Shown in pieces: positions 9,004-17,944 of a stretch of 64,000 bases of DNA (positions are counted from its first letter, which is position 1; each line of letters begins with the position of its first letter). The notes below the pieces were generated by a model that saw only the letters and a list, made by a program, of their open reading frames with translations, had not been told where the DNA came from and ran no database searches. The DNA is from Limosilactobacillus pontis (GTDB lineage: Bacteria; Bacillota; Bacilli; Lactobacillales; Lactobacillaceae). The position numbers were made by a program, and so were the translations under genes. The DNA is taken from NCBI RefSeq assembly GCF_002940945.1, contig NZ_PNFV01000004.1:1-64000 (forward strand). Reading direction: 5' to 3'.

Positions 9004-9018
9004 TTAGGGAGGTAATTG

Positions 9019-10491
9019 ATGATGATAAACCGATTTAAGTGTTTAGTAGGACTGGCCACTTTTGGGATGGTAATGGGGACCATCAGCACAGCCAGTGCCT
9101 GTACTACGGTTTTGGTTGGTAAGAAAGCCAGTACGGACGGTTCCACGATGATCGCACGGAACGAAGATGTCGACACGGCCTGGGCCAAACACTATGTTTT
9201 CCACGCTGCTAATAGCAACGGGCCGACCCAGTACGTATCCAAGGATAACCACTTTACAGTTGATCTGCCGGCTGACCAACAGCGCTACACGAGCACACCA
9301 GATTGGCAAAAGGAAGACGGTCAGGATCAGTTTGGTGAAGATGGGATCAACGGCAGCAATGTAGCAATGAGTGCCACTGAGTCTGGAACCACCAATAAGA
9401 AGGCCCAGAAAGCGGACCCGTTTGTCAAAAATGGACTGGAAGAACAATCGATGCTGGATGTTGTCCTGCCATATATTCACTCTGCCCGTGAAGGGGTCCA
9501 GCGTCTCGGCCATATCATTGAGACGAAGGGTTCCGCTGAGAATAACGGGGTCATTTTTTCCGACAAGGACTCTATCTGGTACATGGAAATTGTCTCTGGT
9601 CACCATTGGGCAGCGGTTCGGGTACCAAACAATAAGTATGCCGTCATTCCAAACCAAACGATGATTGGCAACGTTAATACCAAGAAGGATAACTACATGG
9701 CCTCTAAGAACCTGGCCTCCTTCGTCAAGAAGCACGACCTGAATGGTTATGTTGACGGTCACCAGGTCAACTTGGCCAAAGCCTTCGGGACCAATAACAA
9801 GGAAGATGCCACCTATAACCGGCCACGGGTATGGGATGGTCAACGGATCCTGACTCCAAGCAAGAAACAGTCGATCAACCAGAAGCACTTCACGATGTTC
9901 ATGAAGCCAGATAAGAAGATCTCTGTTGCCAAGGTACAGAAGGTCTTGGGTTCACACTTCACGGGCACCAAGTACGACAGCAACGGTAAGTGGGTCGGCG
10001 GTTACCGGCCAATCAACGTGCCAACGGATGTTGAATCGCATATCCTGCAGATCCGGAATAACGTGCCAAGTGACATTGCCGGGATCCAATGGTTAGCGAT
10101 GGCCTCACCAGCTACGAGTGTATATGTTCCATTCTACACAAATATCACTAACACCCCTGCAAATTACCAAAAGGGTACTGACAAGCCGGATAACGACTCT
10201 GCCTACTGGACTTATAAGATGACTCGAGTACTGACGGACCCATACAAGAACAAGTTGATCAACAAGGATGTTTTACCTGTTCAAAAGAAAGTTCAAAAGC
10301 ACCTTGATCAGAACCTGGCTAAGTCTGATAAGCAGGCTGAATCATTGCCGAGTTATCAAGTCGCTGACTACTTGACACAATGCAACCAGGAGAACGCCGA
10401 CTACGCCCAGAAGCAATTCCAGAAGCTGAATCAGAAGCTGACCGTAGATGCTACGCGGCAGACTAAGATTGTTCAAGACAAGAACTTGTAA
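9019..10491 (+). CDS. pepD: C69 family dipeptidase
   Basis: A 490-aa N-terminal-nucleophile hydrolase that cleaves dipeptides. The nucleophile is the Cys in TASACTTVLVGKKAS (about residue 28), which becomes the new N-terminus after removal of a short hydrophobic leader; the leader could be a propeptide or a signal peptide. Downstream the family pattern ARNEDVD and the block ENNGVIFSDKDSIWYMEIVSGHHW are present. The full length agrees with PepD/PepDA enzymes of lactobacilli. Two adjacent ATG codons and a TTG are possible starts; the first ATG lies 6 bases after GGGAGG and is chosen. A probable cre site just upstream suggests carbon catabolite control. Confidence 0.9.
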   Translation: MMINRFKCLVGLATFGMVMGTISTASACTTVLVGKKASTDGSTMIARNEDVDTAWAKHYVFHAANSNGPTQYVSKDNHFTVDLPADQQRYTSTPDWQKEDGQDQFGEDGINGSNVAMSATESGTTNKKAQKADPFVKNGLEEQSMLDVVLPYIHSAREGVQRLGHIIETKGSAENNGVIFSDKDSIWYMEIVSGHHWAAVRVPNNKYAVIPNQTMIGNVNTKKDNYMASKNLASFVKKHDLNGYVDGHQVNLAKAFGTNNKEDATYNRPRVWDGQRILTPSKKQSINQKHFTMFMKPDKKISVAKVQKVLGSHFTGTKYDSNGKWVGGYRPINVPTDVESHILQIRNNVPSDIAGIQWLAMASPATSVYVPFYTNITNTPANYQKGTDKPDNDSAYWTYKMTRVLTDPYKNKLINKDVLPVQKKVQKHLDQNLAKSDKQAESLPSYQVADYLTQCNQENADYAQKQFQKLNQKLTVDATRQTKIVQDKNL

Positions 10492-10530
10492 TAGGATGCT
10501 AAATTAATACCAATCAAAACGAAAATCATC

Positions 10531-10578
10531 GAATCGTTACGTGATGCGTTATCTCATGTGACGATTCGGTGGTTTTTT
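10531..10578 (+). terminator. Terminator of pepD
   Basis: Arms at 10531-10544 and 10554-10567 form a stem of about 14 bp with two G-U pairs, followed by six T residues at 10573-10578. Confidence 0.85.
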
Positions 10579-10624
10579 ATAACAAAAAGAGCCATCGCAC
10601 GGATGACTCTTTTACTAATTCAGA

Positions 10625-11662
10625 TTAGTATTCAACGTGCCACTTAATGGTACAGTTCTTCTTCTCGTTTGGCCGCAGGGTGATGTCACCAAACTCTGGA
10701 TGGTGTGGGGCATCTGACAAAGTCTGAGCCTCCATTGCAATTCCAAGGTGTGGGTGAACCTGACCGTGGTTGTAGACGGCTTGATCGTCGGAATTCATAG
10801 TGTACATTACCAGGCCGTTCCGGTCGGAGAATAATTCCATCTTCCGGCCGCTGGCCTTATCTTCCAGGGTGGCAACTGGCTTGGTCAGGCTTGGTTCAAC
10901 GACCCAGATATCGTCAAAGCCATTTTCCTTGGTCGAAGCCATCTGCTCCAGGGCGTCACCGAGGCGTGTCGGCTTAGAGAAATCAAACGGTGTTCCAGCA
11001 TTGGCAATCTTCTCACCCGTTGGAATCTTGCCTCCGTCAACAGCTAGGTGATACTGGGAGTTGACCTGCAGAATCAGGTTATCGACCGTCTTGACATCTG
11101 CATGGGCCATGTTCCAGTAGGTGTGGTTGGTTGGGTTGAAGACGGTATCAGAATCGCTGGTAGCACCAAACTTCAGCGTCAGGTTATCGTCGTTGTCAAG
11201 AGTATAGGTTGCGGTGACGTGAATGGTACCGGGGAAGGTGTCGTCCTTTTCACTCAGGGTTAGGCTGAGGGTAATTGAGGCATAATCACCAGTGACGTTG
11301 GTATCGTCGACGTGCCAGATATGATTATAGAAACCGTTGGTCCCACCATGTAGAGTGTTTTCCCCTTCGTTCTGCTCCAGCTTGACAGTCTTGCCGAAGA
11401 TCTTAAATTCCCCGTGAGCAATTCGGCCGGCCACCCGACCAATCAGCCGGTTGGTGCAGAAACCATTGTTAGTAAACTCGTCCAGGTTTTCCGAGGTTAG
11501 GACCATATCGGCCATGCCACCATCCTTAGTAGGAACCTTAAATGATTGGAGCAGGCCAGCAAAGTCGAGAATCCCGACCTGAACTCCATTATCGTTGGTC
11601 ATCACATACTTGGTGACCTGGTCACCCTTGAAGTGTCCAAACGGAACCTGTGCAATATCCAT
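10625..11662 (-). CDS. galM: Aldose 1-epimerase (galactose mutarotase)
   Basis: A 345-aa cytosolic enzyme that interconverts alpha and beta anomers of galactose and glucose for the Leloir pathway. Family motifs are clear: the NEGENTLHGG block, the catalytic His in FNPTNHTYWNM, and the catalytic Glu in GIAMEAQTLSDAPHHPEF. The ATG follows a perfect GGAGG. No other gal gene is nearby, so it is an isolated copy. Two operator-like palindromes in its promoter region suggest control by CcpA and/or a GalR/LacI-type regulator. Confidence 0.93.
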   Translation of the reverse strand: MDIAQVPFGHFKGDQVTKYVMTNDNGVQVGILDFAGLLQSFKVPTKDGGMADMVLTSENLDEFTNNGFCTNRLIGRVAGRIAHGEFKIFGKTVKLEQNEGENTLHGGTNGFYNHIWHVDDTNVTGDYASITLSLTLSEKDDTFPGTIHVTATYTLDNDDNLTLKFGATSDSDTVFNPTNHTYWNMAHADVKTVDNLILQVNSQYHLAVDGGKIPTGEKIANAGTPFDFSKPTRLGDALEQMASTKENGFDDIWVVEPSLTKPVATLEDKASGRKMELFSDRNGLVMYTMNSDDQAVYNHGQVHPHLGIAMEAQTLSDAPHHPEFGDITLRPNEKKNCTIKWHVEY

Positions 11663-11681
11663 TATAAAAACCTCCTTGAAA

Positions 11682-11750
11682 AGTAAGCGCTTTAAACTTC
11701 ACTTAATATTCTAGCACAATTTTTACCAGTATGTGCAAACGTTTGCGCAA
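11682..11750 (-). promoter_or_regulatory. galM promoter with two cre/GalR-like palindromes
   Basis: On the minus strand an extended -10 TGCTAGAAT (TAGAAT at 11708-11713) and TTGCAC (11733-11738, 19-base spacer) form the promoter. The -35 sits inside the near-palindrome TGTGCAAACGTTTGCGCA (11732-11749). A second element, with core TAAGCGCTTTA at 11684-11694, lies between the start point and the ribosome site and matches a cre at 12 of 14 positions on the minus strand. Both are LacI/CcpA-family type sites. Confidence 0.62.
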
Positions 11751-11761
11751 ATGATATTTTT

Positions 11762-11790
11762 TTGACAGTGCCAACGCTAATCCCTAAAAT
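11762..11790 (+). promoter_or_regulatory. Sigma-A promoter for the 60-aa gene
   Basis: TTGACA (11762-11767), a 17-base spacer and TAAAAT (11785-11790) form a near-consensus promoter on the plus strand. It points at the small reading frame starting 32 bases after the -10 box and is back to back with the galM promoter. Confidence 0.75.
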
Positions 11791-11821
11791 TAAATTTAGT
11801 AATAAGCAAGTGAGGACGGAT

Positions 11822-12004
11822 ATGGATATGGCAAAATTTAGTTGGGATCGGTTCAAGGAGTCCTGTCAGCACAACTTCATGGACTTTCTCGGGATTTTCG
11901 CGGCCGAGGACCGCTTTATTCACGAGCATAAAAATAAAAGTAGCCGGATCGCTGAGCAAAATCGTTACGGTACTGTTGATGATGACCAGAAAGATAATCA
12001 ATAA
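11822..12004 (+). CDS. Small orphan protein (60 aa), function unknown
   Basis: A 60-residue reading frame beginning MDMAKFSWDRFK and ending in a very polar tail (VDDDQKDNQ). It has a near-consensus promoter upstream, a GAGGA site five bases before the ATG, and a terminator directly after the stop, so it is very probably a real gene although short. The composition is mixed hydrophobic and charged with one Cys and several Phe/His; there is no signal peptide or membrane segment. I do not recognise the family. A second in-frame ATG at 11828 would give 58 aa. Confidence 0.62.
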   Translation: MDMAKFSWDRFKESCQHNFMDFLGIFAAEDRFIHEHKNKSSRIAEQNRYGTVDDDQKDNQ

Positions 12005-12005
12005 C

Positions 12006-12043
12006 AAAACGGCGGCTGGGGATATTTCCCCGGTCGCCGTTTT
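12006..12043. terminator. Bidirectional terminator
   Basis: Near-perfect inverted repeat AAAACGGCGGCTGGGG pairing with CCCCGGTCGCCGTTTT around a 6-base loop. It serves the 60-aa gene on the plus strand and the DUF2252 gene on the minus strand. Confidence 0.8.
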
Positions 12044-12053
12044 CGTCTAACGG

Positions 12054-13442
12054 TTATTCGCCGATATGCTTCTTGAAGGCTTGAAAGTCCTGTCCAACCT
12101 GGTCAACGTAGTGCAGGGCCCAATCGGCCAATCCCTGGTCGAGGGATTTTTGATGACGCAGGTAACCCCGCAGCATCGGTGATGTTGGACTCTGAGCGTG
12201 AGCCATTGCCAGACAGAAGGCGCAGGTTTGGCAGTAGAGACGATAGCTATCAAGGTCAAGTTTATCGATCCTGATTGATTCCTTCATATCACGAAACTGA
12301 CGGACGTAGTAGCTCCGTTGACCGAACTTAGTACTGGCCAGGAAGGGGTCAGAGGTTGACTGGAGAACACGCTGGGCTGTTACAATTCGCTGTCCTGCCT
12401 GCAGACCGTTGGCAATAGCCTGTTGAACCTGGAGGGTGAGGAGGTTATACCGCAGGGGCATTGCTTCCTTAACCTGAAGGACCAGGTGGCTACCGTCAAT
12501 TCCGGTCAACAGGATCAAGAAGCAACGGGTGCCAAAACTGCCGACGCCGACACTATAACGGATGATATCGGTGATATGGAAGTTGGCCAAGTAGATCTTG
12601 ATATCTTGACGAACGTTTTCCCGATACTTCTCATAACCACTAGTGACAGACTGGTACGCTGCGGCACTGAGGTGTTTAGCGCGAGGCGGGTTGTCCCGGA
12701 AGACTAGCTGGCCGCGGTTATTGATGGTGCCCATCTTACGGATGATTTCCTCGGAGTTGCTGTGTTGACTTTTCTTGAGAATGTTCTGCAGGACTGTTGC
12801 CATCTGTTCCGGAGTATCACCGTCCCCAAGCTTGTTGATATTTTCGATCATGTCATGAATCTCGAAAGAGTAATAGAAGACCGTCGATAGCGGAAGCTTA
12901 TTAGCGCTCTTGATGGCATGGCGGTAGGTTTTGGTGGTTAGCTGGAGGAGCTTGTAGAGGTCGCTCTTCTTGAAGCCGTTCTCCTCACCGGCCAGCTCGA
13001 TACTGACAAGGAGACGCTTGACGTCGCTTTCCCAGTTGCCGATCCGGGCCTCGTCAAAGTCGTTGAGACCGAAGAGCAGTTTACGTTCGGGAGAGGCATA
13101 GAAGCCGAAGTTATTCACGTGGGCATCACCGCAAATTACGACGGGCATATTGCTTTGGTATTGTTGCTTGAGATCGCGTTCCATCAATTCAGCGGTTCCC
13201 CGGAAGAAGGAAAAACGACTGGCAAGCATTCGCTGGTGACGCATGGGGAGCAGTTCAGGGATCATTTTCGCCTCAGTATGTTCGATGGCGGCTACCGGGT
13301 CCCGGTTAACGGGGACAAAGGTGCTCAGCTCTTGACTTGAGACCTCCTTCTGACGTTGTTTGCCAACCTGTTCCAGTTCAGCCTTACTCTTATTGATCTT
13401 GATCTTTTTTAAATCAAAAATATCTAGTCGTTGTTGGTCCAT
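12054..13442 (-). CDS. DUF2252 family protein
   Basis: A 462-aa soluble protein of the DUF2252 family. It carries the kinase/aminoglycoside-phosphotransferase-like signatures PVVICGDAHVNNFG (catalytic-loop-like HxN) and FGLNDFDEARIGNW (DFD-like metal site), characteristic of this family. Biochemical function is unknown; a phosphotransferase-like fold is implied by motif resemblance. GAGGAAA precedes the ATG. It is transcribed divergently from the pRiA4b-domain gene across a 139-base AT-rich spacer. No truncation is seen. Confidence 0.85.
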   Translation of the reverse strand: MDQQRLDIFDLKKIKINKSKAELEQVGKQRQKEVSSQELSTFVPVNRDPVAAIEHTEAKMIPELLPMRHQRMLASRFSFFRGTAELMERDLKQQYQSNMPVVICGDAHVNNFGFYASPERKLLFGLNDFDEARIGNWESDVKRLLVSIELAGEENGFKKSDLYKLLQLTTKTYRHAIKSANKLPLSTVFYYSFEIHDMIENINKLGDGDTPEQMATVLQNILKKSQHSNSEEIIRKMGTINNRGQLVFRDNPPRAKHLSAAAYQSVTSGYEKYRENVRQDIKIYLANFHITDIIRYSVGVGSFGTRCFLILLTGIDGSHLVLQVKEAMPLRYNLLTLQVQQAIANGLQAGQRIVTAQRVLQSTSDPFLASTKFGQRSYYVRQFRDMKESIRIDKLDLDSYRLYCQTCAFCLAMAHAQSPTSPMLRGYLRHQKSLDQGLADWALHYVDQVGQDFQAFKKHIGE

Positions 13443-13581
13443 GATACCGCTTTCCTCTTTACTTAAAATTTTAATTACCCTTCATTTTAATGAATTCTTT
13501 AAAATTGTAAATATTGCTTGGCCTTTCCCTAGCGACTCTGCCACAATTGTGATAGAGAATAAAATCTGAGGAGCTGATAAC

Positions 13582-15120
13582 GTGATTATTACCGTTGAAA
13601 AATCGGTTGCCCAGCACCTGCATGTTAACCCCCAGCGGGTCAACGTCCAGGACCTGACAACGCCGGAAGCATGGTCGGTTCGCATCTGTGGGGATTTCAT
13701 GATCGTCATGAATAATCTGCTGATGTTACCGGTAATTGTTCGCCATCCCCAGCGTTTTAATGATTCCCGATCCTTTCTCACCGCCTTCAAGCAGGAGTTC
13801 CTGCAATTGATGGAGTTGGCACCGATCCCGAATGCTAAGATTCGACTGGTTCGCGATTCACAGTTCCAAGACGTTTGCTTCACCAGCCAACAGGTTGCCG
13901 CAACCGCAATGCATTTGCAGACTTATCAGAACATCTTGACGGTTCCTGACTCGACCATTGATTGGGATTGCCACCCATCCAATGCCAACTTGGCTCTTCA
14001 ACTTGCTAACCAGACTGTGCTTCACGATGCTGATACCGATGAGGGACTAACGGTGACCGGCCTATTTGAAAATTACGTGATGCAAAACTTTGCCCTGCCG
14101 GCACACCCGACCTTAAACGAGCATAATCGTAACTACCGCTACCGGAGTGGGTCACTGAACGACGTAATGAATGCAGTCGCGGTGGGTGAGCACCTGCTCA
14201 ATGACTACCGGCGCTACCTGGAGAACCGGGATAAGAGTGATCAGATTATCGACCGGAATGTCGACACTGCCGACGACTACTTCAGCTTCTGTGACGGTTA
14301 TGAGAAGACTCTCTTTGACGACCTCACCTTAGTTTACAATTACCTGATTCACTATGAGGAGGTAAACCAGACCCGTCTAAGCGCTACCCAGCTGCGGGAT
14401 AAAGGAATTGCCCTGCGGGAGCTCGGGCGCTTTATGCGCTACCAACGTCTCTTCTCCGCCGATGATTTCGACCGCTTTGTTCAGGCAATTGGTCAGGGGA
14501 TCAAGGATCTTAATTCAACGGAGCGAACCTATTATTTCCAACGTCTGCTGCGCAATGTCCAAGACCAGCGGGATGCGCTAGCCGGGGCTTATCATTACAG
14601 TCATCAACGCTACCAGCTGACGGTGACCCTGGAAGACTATCAGCCAACTATGTGGCGGCGACTTGTCCTTGGTGGCGACACCCGGTTGGACCTCTTGTGC
14701 TACCAGATCTTGGCAAGTTTTCGGGCCAACGGTAGCCACCTCTTTACCCTTCAGGATGGGAGACACGACTATCAGTTGCCAGTTTTCAGCAGCGATCGCA
14801 GTGCCCGAGAGAACCTGCAGGCTCACTGGCTTGGTGAGTACCAGGTCGGTGATGAGCTGATTCTGACTTACGACTTTGGAGATGGTTGGCGGTTTAAAAT
14901 TAGGATTGATGCGATTACCACCCGGTCACGGTTACGGGGGTCAGGGGCTGCTAAGTTGATGGCTGGTAGTGGCCGGGGGATTATCGATGATATCGGTGGA
15001 ACTAGTGGCCTGATTAATGTCGCTAGGGACGATTTAGCTATTGACCGGCCATTAAACGTCAACCAAGAGCAGGCAGCCTGGTTGAAACGAACCGATCAGC
15101 TCAGGGAAAGCTACCGTTAG
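13582..15120 (+). CDS. Large protein with C-terminal pRiA4b ORF-3-like domain
   Basis: A 512-aa protein starting with GTG behind GAGGAG. Residues about 1-330 are a long region that I cannot assign, with many Tyr/Asp-rich helical-looking segments. Residues about 340-470 match the plasmid pRiA4b ORF-3 domain (YQLTVTLEDYQPTMWRRLVL, then LFTLQDGRHDYQLPVF and LILTYDFGDGWRFKIRID). That domain is found both near transposases and in stand-alone chromosomal genes; no transposase, inverted repeats or target duplications are seen here, so it is treated as an ordinary chromosomal gene. Role unknown. Confidence 0.8.
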   Translation: MIITVEKSVAQHLHVNPQRVNVQDLTTPEAWSVRICGDFMIVMNNLLMLPVIVRHPQRFNDSRSFLTAFKQEFLQLMELAPIPNAKIRLVRDSQFQDVCFTSQQVAATAMHLQTYQNILTVPDSTIDWDCHPSNANLALQLANQTVLHDADTDEGLTVTGLFENYVMQNFALPAHPTLNEHNRNYRYRSGSLNDVMNAVAVGEHLLNDYRRYLENRDKSDQIIDRNVDTADDYFSFCDGYEKTLFDDLTLVYNYLIHYEEVNQTRLSATQLRDKGIALRELGRFMRYQRLFSADDFDRFVQAIGQGIKDLNSTERTYYFQRLLRNVQDQRDALAGAYHYSHQRYQLTVTLEDYQPTMWRRLVLGGDTRLDLLCYQILASFRANGSHLFTLQDGRHDYQLPVFSSDRSARENLQAHWLGEYQVGDELILTYDFGDGWRFKIRIDAITTRSRLRGSGAAKLMAGSGRGIIDDIGGTSGLINVARDDLAIDRPLNVNQEQAAWLKRTDQLRESYR

Positions 15121-15199
15121 ACCAATGTAGATTGCTTCACAAGGCCACAAAAAGGATTACAATGGACATGTGAGTTCAATACAAGTGAGGCTGATAGAC

Positions 15200-16249
15200 A
15201 TGGAAAAGCAAATTGATGATTTACCGAAGACAATGCGGGCTTGGGCCGTGACTACGCCGGGACCGATCGATGGCGACCGAGCGCCGTTGAAAATGGTGGA
15301 GAAGCCGGTGCCAACGCCAGGGCGGGGTGAAGTTCTGGTTAAGGTGCTGACCTGCGGAGTTTGCCACACCGATCTTCATGTAACTGAGGGCGACTTGCCT
15401 GTCCATCAAGAACACGTTACCCCAGGTCACGAGATTGTTGGTACGGTGGTTGCTGCAGGGCCAGAGACCCAACGTTTTAATCTTGGTGAACGGATCGGTA
15501 TTCCATGGTTCCGGCATGCTTGCGGAGTTTGTAAGTTTTGCCGGTCGGGTCACGAAAATCTCTGTCCTCACTCAACTTATACTGGTTGGGATCACGACGG
15601 CGGTTATGCCCAATACGTAACGGTGCCGGAGGGCTTTGCCTACCGGATTCCGGAAAAGTTTAATTCCTTGGAGGCGGCCCCGTTGCTTTGTGCTGGAATC
15701 ATCGGCTACCGGGCCTTTGAGCGGGCTAACGTACCTGCGGGCGGTCGACTGGGCCTGTATGGCTTCGGTGGTTCGGCCCACATTACAGCCCAAATCGCCA
15801 TGGCCCAGGGGATAGAGGTTCACGTCTTCACCCGGGGTGCTGATGCCCGCCGTTTTGCCCTCCAACTGGGCTGTGCCTCCGCACATGGGGCCTATGATCG
15901 TTCCGACGTGCCGTTAGACTCTTCAATCATCTTTGCTCCGGTTGGTGACATTGTATTGCCAGCAATGGCCAGTCTGATTCCAGGTGGTACCCTGGCCCTG
16001 GCTGGGATTCACATGACCGACGTGCCGGCACTTAACTACCAGCAGCACCTCTTCCACGAGAAGACGATCACCAGTGTTGAGAGTAATACCCGGCGTGATG
16101 GTGAGGAGTTCTTGACTTTGGCTGACCGGCTGGATATTCGTCCAGAGGTTCACGAGTATCCATTTGAAAAGGCGGATGAGGCCCTGAGGTACGTCAAGCG
16201 TGGCGATATTGAAGGGGCTTGCGTTCTGCGAATTAGCCAGGATGCTTAG
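15200..16249 (+). CDS. Zinc-dependent alcohol dehydrogenase
   Basis: A 349-aa medium-chain dehydrogenase. Catalytic zinc ligands Cys55 (CGVCHTDLH) and His77 (PGHE) are present, as are the four structural-zinc cysteines Cys108, Cys111, Cys114 and Cys122 ([15 protein letters not shown]). The nucleotide-binding region reads [15 protein letters not shown]. The pattern resembles the AdhA/AdhB group reducing aldehydes. The ATG at 15200 is preferred over an upstream GTG because GAGG lies 7-10 bases before it. A TTCACA/TACAAT promoter with 16-base spacing is about 50 bases upstream. A second zinc alcohol dehydrogenase lies at 58.5 kb. Confidence 0.87.
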   Translation: MEKQIDDLPKTMRAWAVTTPGPIDGDRAPLKMVEKPVPTPGRGEVLVKVLTCGVCHTDLHVTEGDLPVHQEHVTPGHEIVGTVVAAGPETQRFNLGERIGIPWFRHACGVCKFCRSGHENLCPHSTYTGWDHDGGYAQYVTVPEGFAYRIPEKFNSLEAAPLLCAGIIGYRAFERANVPAGGRLGLYGFGGSAHITAQIAMAQGIEVHVFTRGADARRFALQLGCASAHGAYDRSDVPLDSSIIFAPVGDIVLPAMASLIPGGTLALAGIHMTDVPALNYQQHLFHEKTITSVESNTRRDGEEFLTLADRLDIRPEVHEYPFEKADEALRYVKRGDIEGACVLRISQDA

Positions 16250-16294
16250 TCAATGATATACTAGAGCACATCATAATTGAAATGGGGAGAGAAT

Positions 16295-16879
16295 ATGGAT
16301 TATCCACAACTAGACCTGGCTGCGGCACAGGGACCAAAAGCCACAATCAAAACCAATCAGGGAGAAATCGTCGTTCAGCTCTTTGAAAAGCTAGCACCCA
16401 AGACCGTTAAGAACTTCATTGAACTGGCCAACAAGGGTTACTATGACGGGGTGACCTTTCACCGGGTTATTCCAGACTTTATGATCCAGGGCGGCGACCC
16501 AACAGGGACTGGTCGCGGTGGTGAAAGTACCTATGGACACCCGTTTGAGGACGAGTTTAGTGACCAGCTGTTTAATTTTAACGGGGCCCTTTCGATGGCC
16601 AACGCCGGCCCCAACACCAATGGCAGTCAGTTCTTTATTGTTTCTAATGAACATGTGCCGGCTAACATGATCGACCAGATGAAGATGGTTGGTTATCCAC
16701 AGGCAGTTATTGATTACTACCAAGAGCATGGTGGTACGCCGTGGCTTGATCATCGCCACACCGTCTTCGGTCAGGTGATCAAGGGGATGGATGTTGTCCA
16801 GGCTATCAGCAAGGTTCAGCGCGACCAGATGGACAAGCCTAAGGATGATGTCGTGATGGAGAAGGTCACAATCGAATAG
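16295..16879 (+). CDS. Peptidyl-prolyl cis-trans isomerase, cyclophilin type
   Basis: A 194-aa cytosolic cyclophilin that catalyses proline isomerisation during folding. Diagnostic motifs are [19 protein letters not shown] and [10 protein letters not shown], containing the active-site Arg, Phe, Met and Gln residues. There is an insertion near residues 120-150 ([20 protein letters not shown]), as in several lactobacillar homologues. No signal peptide, unlike PrsA-type foldases. GGGGAGAG precedes the ATG. It is followed by a strong terminator. Confidence 0.92.
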   Translation: MDYPQLDLAAAQGPKATIKTNQGEIVVQLFEKLAPKTVKNFIELANKGYYDGVTFHRVIPDFMIQGGDPTGTGRGGESTYGHPFEDEFSDQLFNFNGALSMANAGPNTNGSQFFIVSNEHVPANMIDQMKMVGYPQAVIDYYQEHGGTPWLDHRHTVFGQVIKGMDVVQAISKVQRDQMDKPKDDVVMEKVTIE

Positions 16880-16888
16880 TGGATAAGT

Positions 16889-16931
16889 AAAGACGCGTGC
16901 GGAACGTAAATTTTCGCACGCGTCTTTGTTT
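16889..16931. terminator. Bidirectional terminator between cyclophilin and LysR genes
   Basis: A perfect 13-bp stem (AAAGACGCGTGCG at 16889-16901 with CGCACGCGTCTTT at 16915-16927) is followed by a T-rich tail. It separates converging genes. Confidence 0.88.
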
Positions 16932-16939
16932 TAAATTTA

Positions 16940-17815
16940 CTAGTTATTGGTAAGCAGGTCCCATAACTCCTGCCTACGGGGTGTTAACTCCTCTGTTTCC
17001 CGCATTGCTACGGATAGGTGGAAGATCGGCAGGTCGGATCCCGTGATCTGGACCTGGCTGAGGGCATCGCCTGGTTCGATGGCGAGACTGGTCAGGAAGG
17101 TGATGCCGAGGTTCTCGCTGACCATCGCCTTGATGACGTGGATATCGGCGGTACGGTAGAGAACGTGGGGACGAAAGTGGGCTCGGCGGCACATCTGTTT
17201 GAAGGCCTGATCGTGGAAGAATTCGGTGTCGGGGATGATGAACTGTTCATCCTTTAATGCAGCAAAGTCAACTGCCGTCTTCTTGGCCAGGGGATGGTTG
17301 GCGCCGACGATGATCTGAAAGGGAAAACGGGCCAATTCCTGGGCTTTCAGCCTGGCCTCCTTGAGTGGCAACAGTGAACCGAGCAGGGCCATATCGAGCT
17401 CACCATGCTGGAGCATCTTCAGCAGTTCCTTGGAACCATGTTCGTAGGTTTCTAGTGCTGACATCAAATGGTGACGCATCAGTTGGGGGGTCAACGGCGG
17501 GAAGTAGTAGTTGCCGATGATCGGCGGCAGACCGAAGCGAACCCTGGTGGAATTAGCCCGGGCGATCTCCTGACGGGCGACTTGAAGTTCGTTGAGGATC
17601 AAGGCAACGTGATTAGCGAACTGCTGACCGGTCGCGGTGACCCGCAATTCCCGATGAACGTGATCGCGAACAAAGAAGGTGGTATTAAAATCGTGTTCCA
17701 GGCGTTGGATAGCCATGGTGATCGTCGGCTGACTGACCCCAAAATGCTGGGCTACCTTGGAGAAATTTTTATTTTTAATCAGCTGTTGATAGTATTCTAA
17801 ATCTTTAATTTTCAT
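16940..17815 (-). CDS. mleR: LysR-type regulator, probable malolactic activator
   Basis: A 291-aa LysR-family regulator: winged HTH in residues 1-60 (VAQHFGVSQPTITMAIQRLE), then a two-subdomain effector-binding region. It is divergent from the malolactic enzyme gene with a 129-base shared control region, the usual arrangement of mleR and mleS, so it probably activates that gene in response to malate. It is clearly similar to the second LysR protein at 24.4 kb, including the motif RFGLPPIIGNYY and GELDMALLGS. AAGGGAT precedes the ATG. Confidence 0.85.
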   Translation of the reverse strand: MKIKDLEYYQQLIKNKNFSKVAQHFGVSQPTITMAIQRLEHDFNTTFFVRDHVHRELRVTATGQQFANHVALILNELQVARQEIARANSTRVRFGLPPIIGNYYFPPLTPQLMRHHLMSALETYEHGSKELLKMLQHGELDMALLGSLLPLKEARLKAQELARFPFQIIVGANHPLAKKTAVDFAALKDEQFIIPDTEFFHDQAFKQMCRRAHFRPHVLYRTADIHVIKAMVSENLGITFLTSLAIEPGDALSQVQITGSDLPIFHLSVAMRETEELTPRRQELWDLLTNN

Positions 17816-17880
17816 ATAAATCCCTTCGTGCCAGTGATTTAGTTGGGGCTCATCAAGTTTATTTATATCATAGCACGAAT

Positions 17881-17910
17881 TTGACTATAGAATCGTCGAC
17901 TTCCTATGAT
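17881..17910 (+). promoter_or_regulatory. Malolactic gene promoter
   Basis: TTGACT (17881-17886), an 18-base spacer and TATGAT (17905-17910) lie about 35 bases before the malolactic enzyme start. The AT-rich 17816-17880 stretch to the LysR gene should hold the activator's binding site; no perfect palindrome is obvious. Confidence 0.6.
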
Positions 17911-17944
17911 AGTGATAATCAAATGAAAAGGAAGACGATTATTA

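Noticed and set aside
9043-9888. A 281-codon minus-strand frame opposite pepD
   Set aside because: Antisense shadow of a well-conserved gene; no start signals or family features.
11777-12007. A 76-codon minus-strand frame opposite the 60-aa gene
   Set aside because: Considered as an alternative small membrane protein, but promoter, ribosome site and terminator all favour the plus strand.
13582-15120. Possible transposon remnant because of the pRiA4b ORF-3 domain
   Set aside because: No transposase, terminal inverted repeats or target-site duplications were seen around it, and the gene has an ordinary promoter region and ribosome site.
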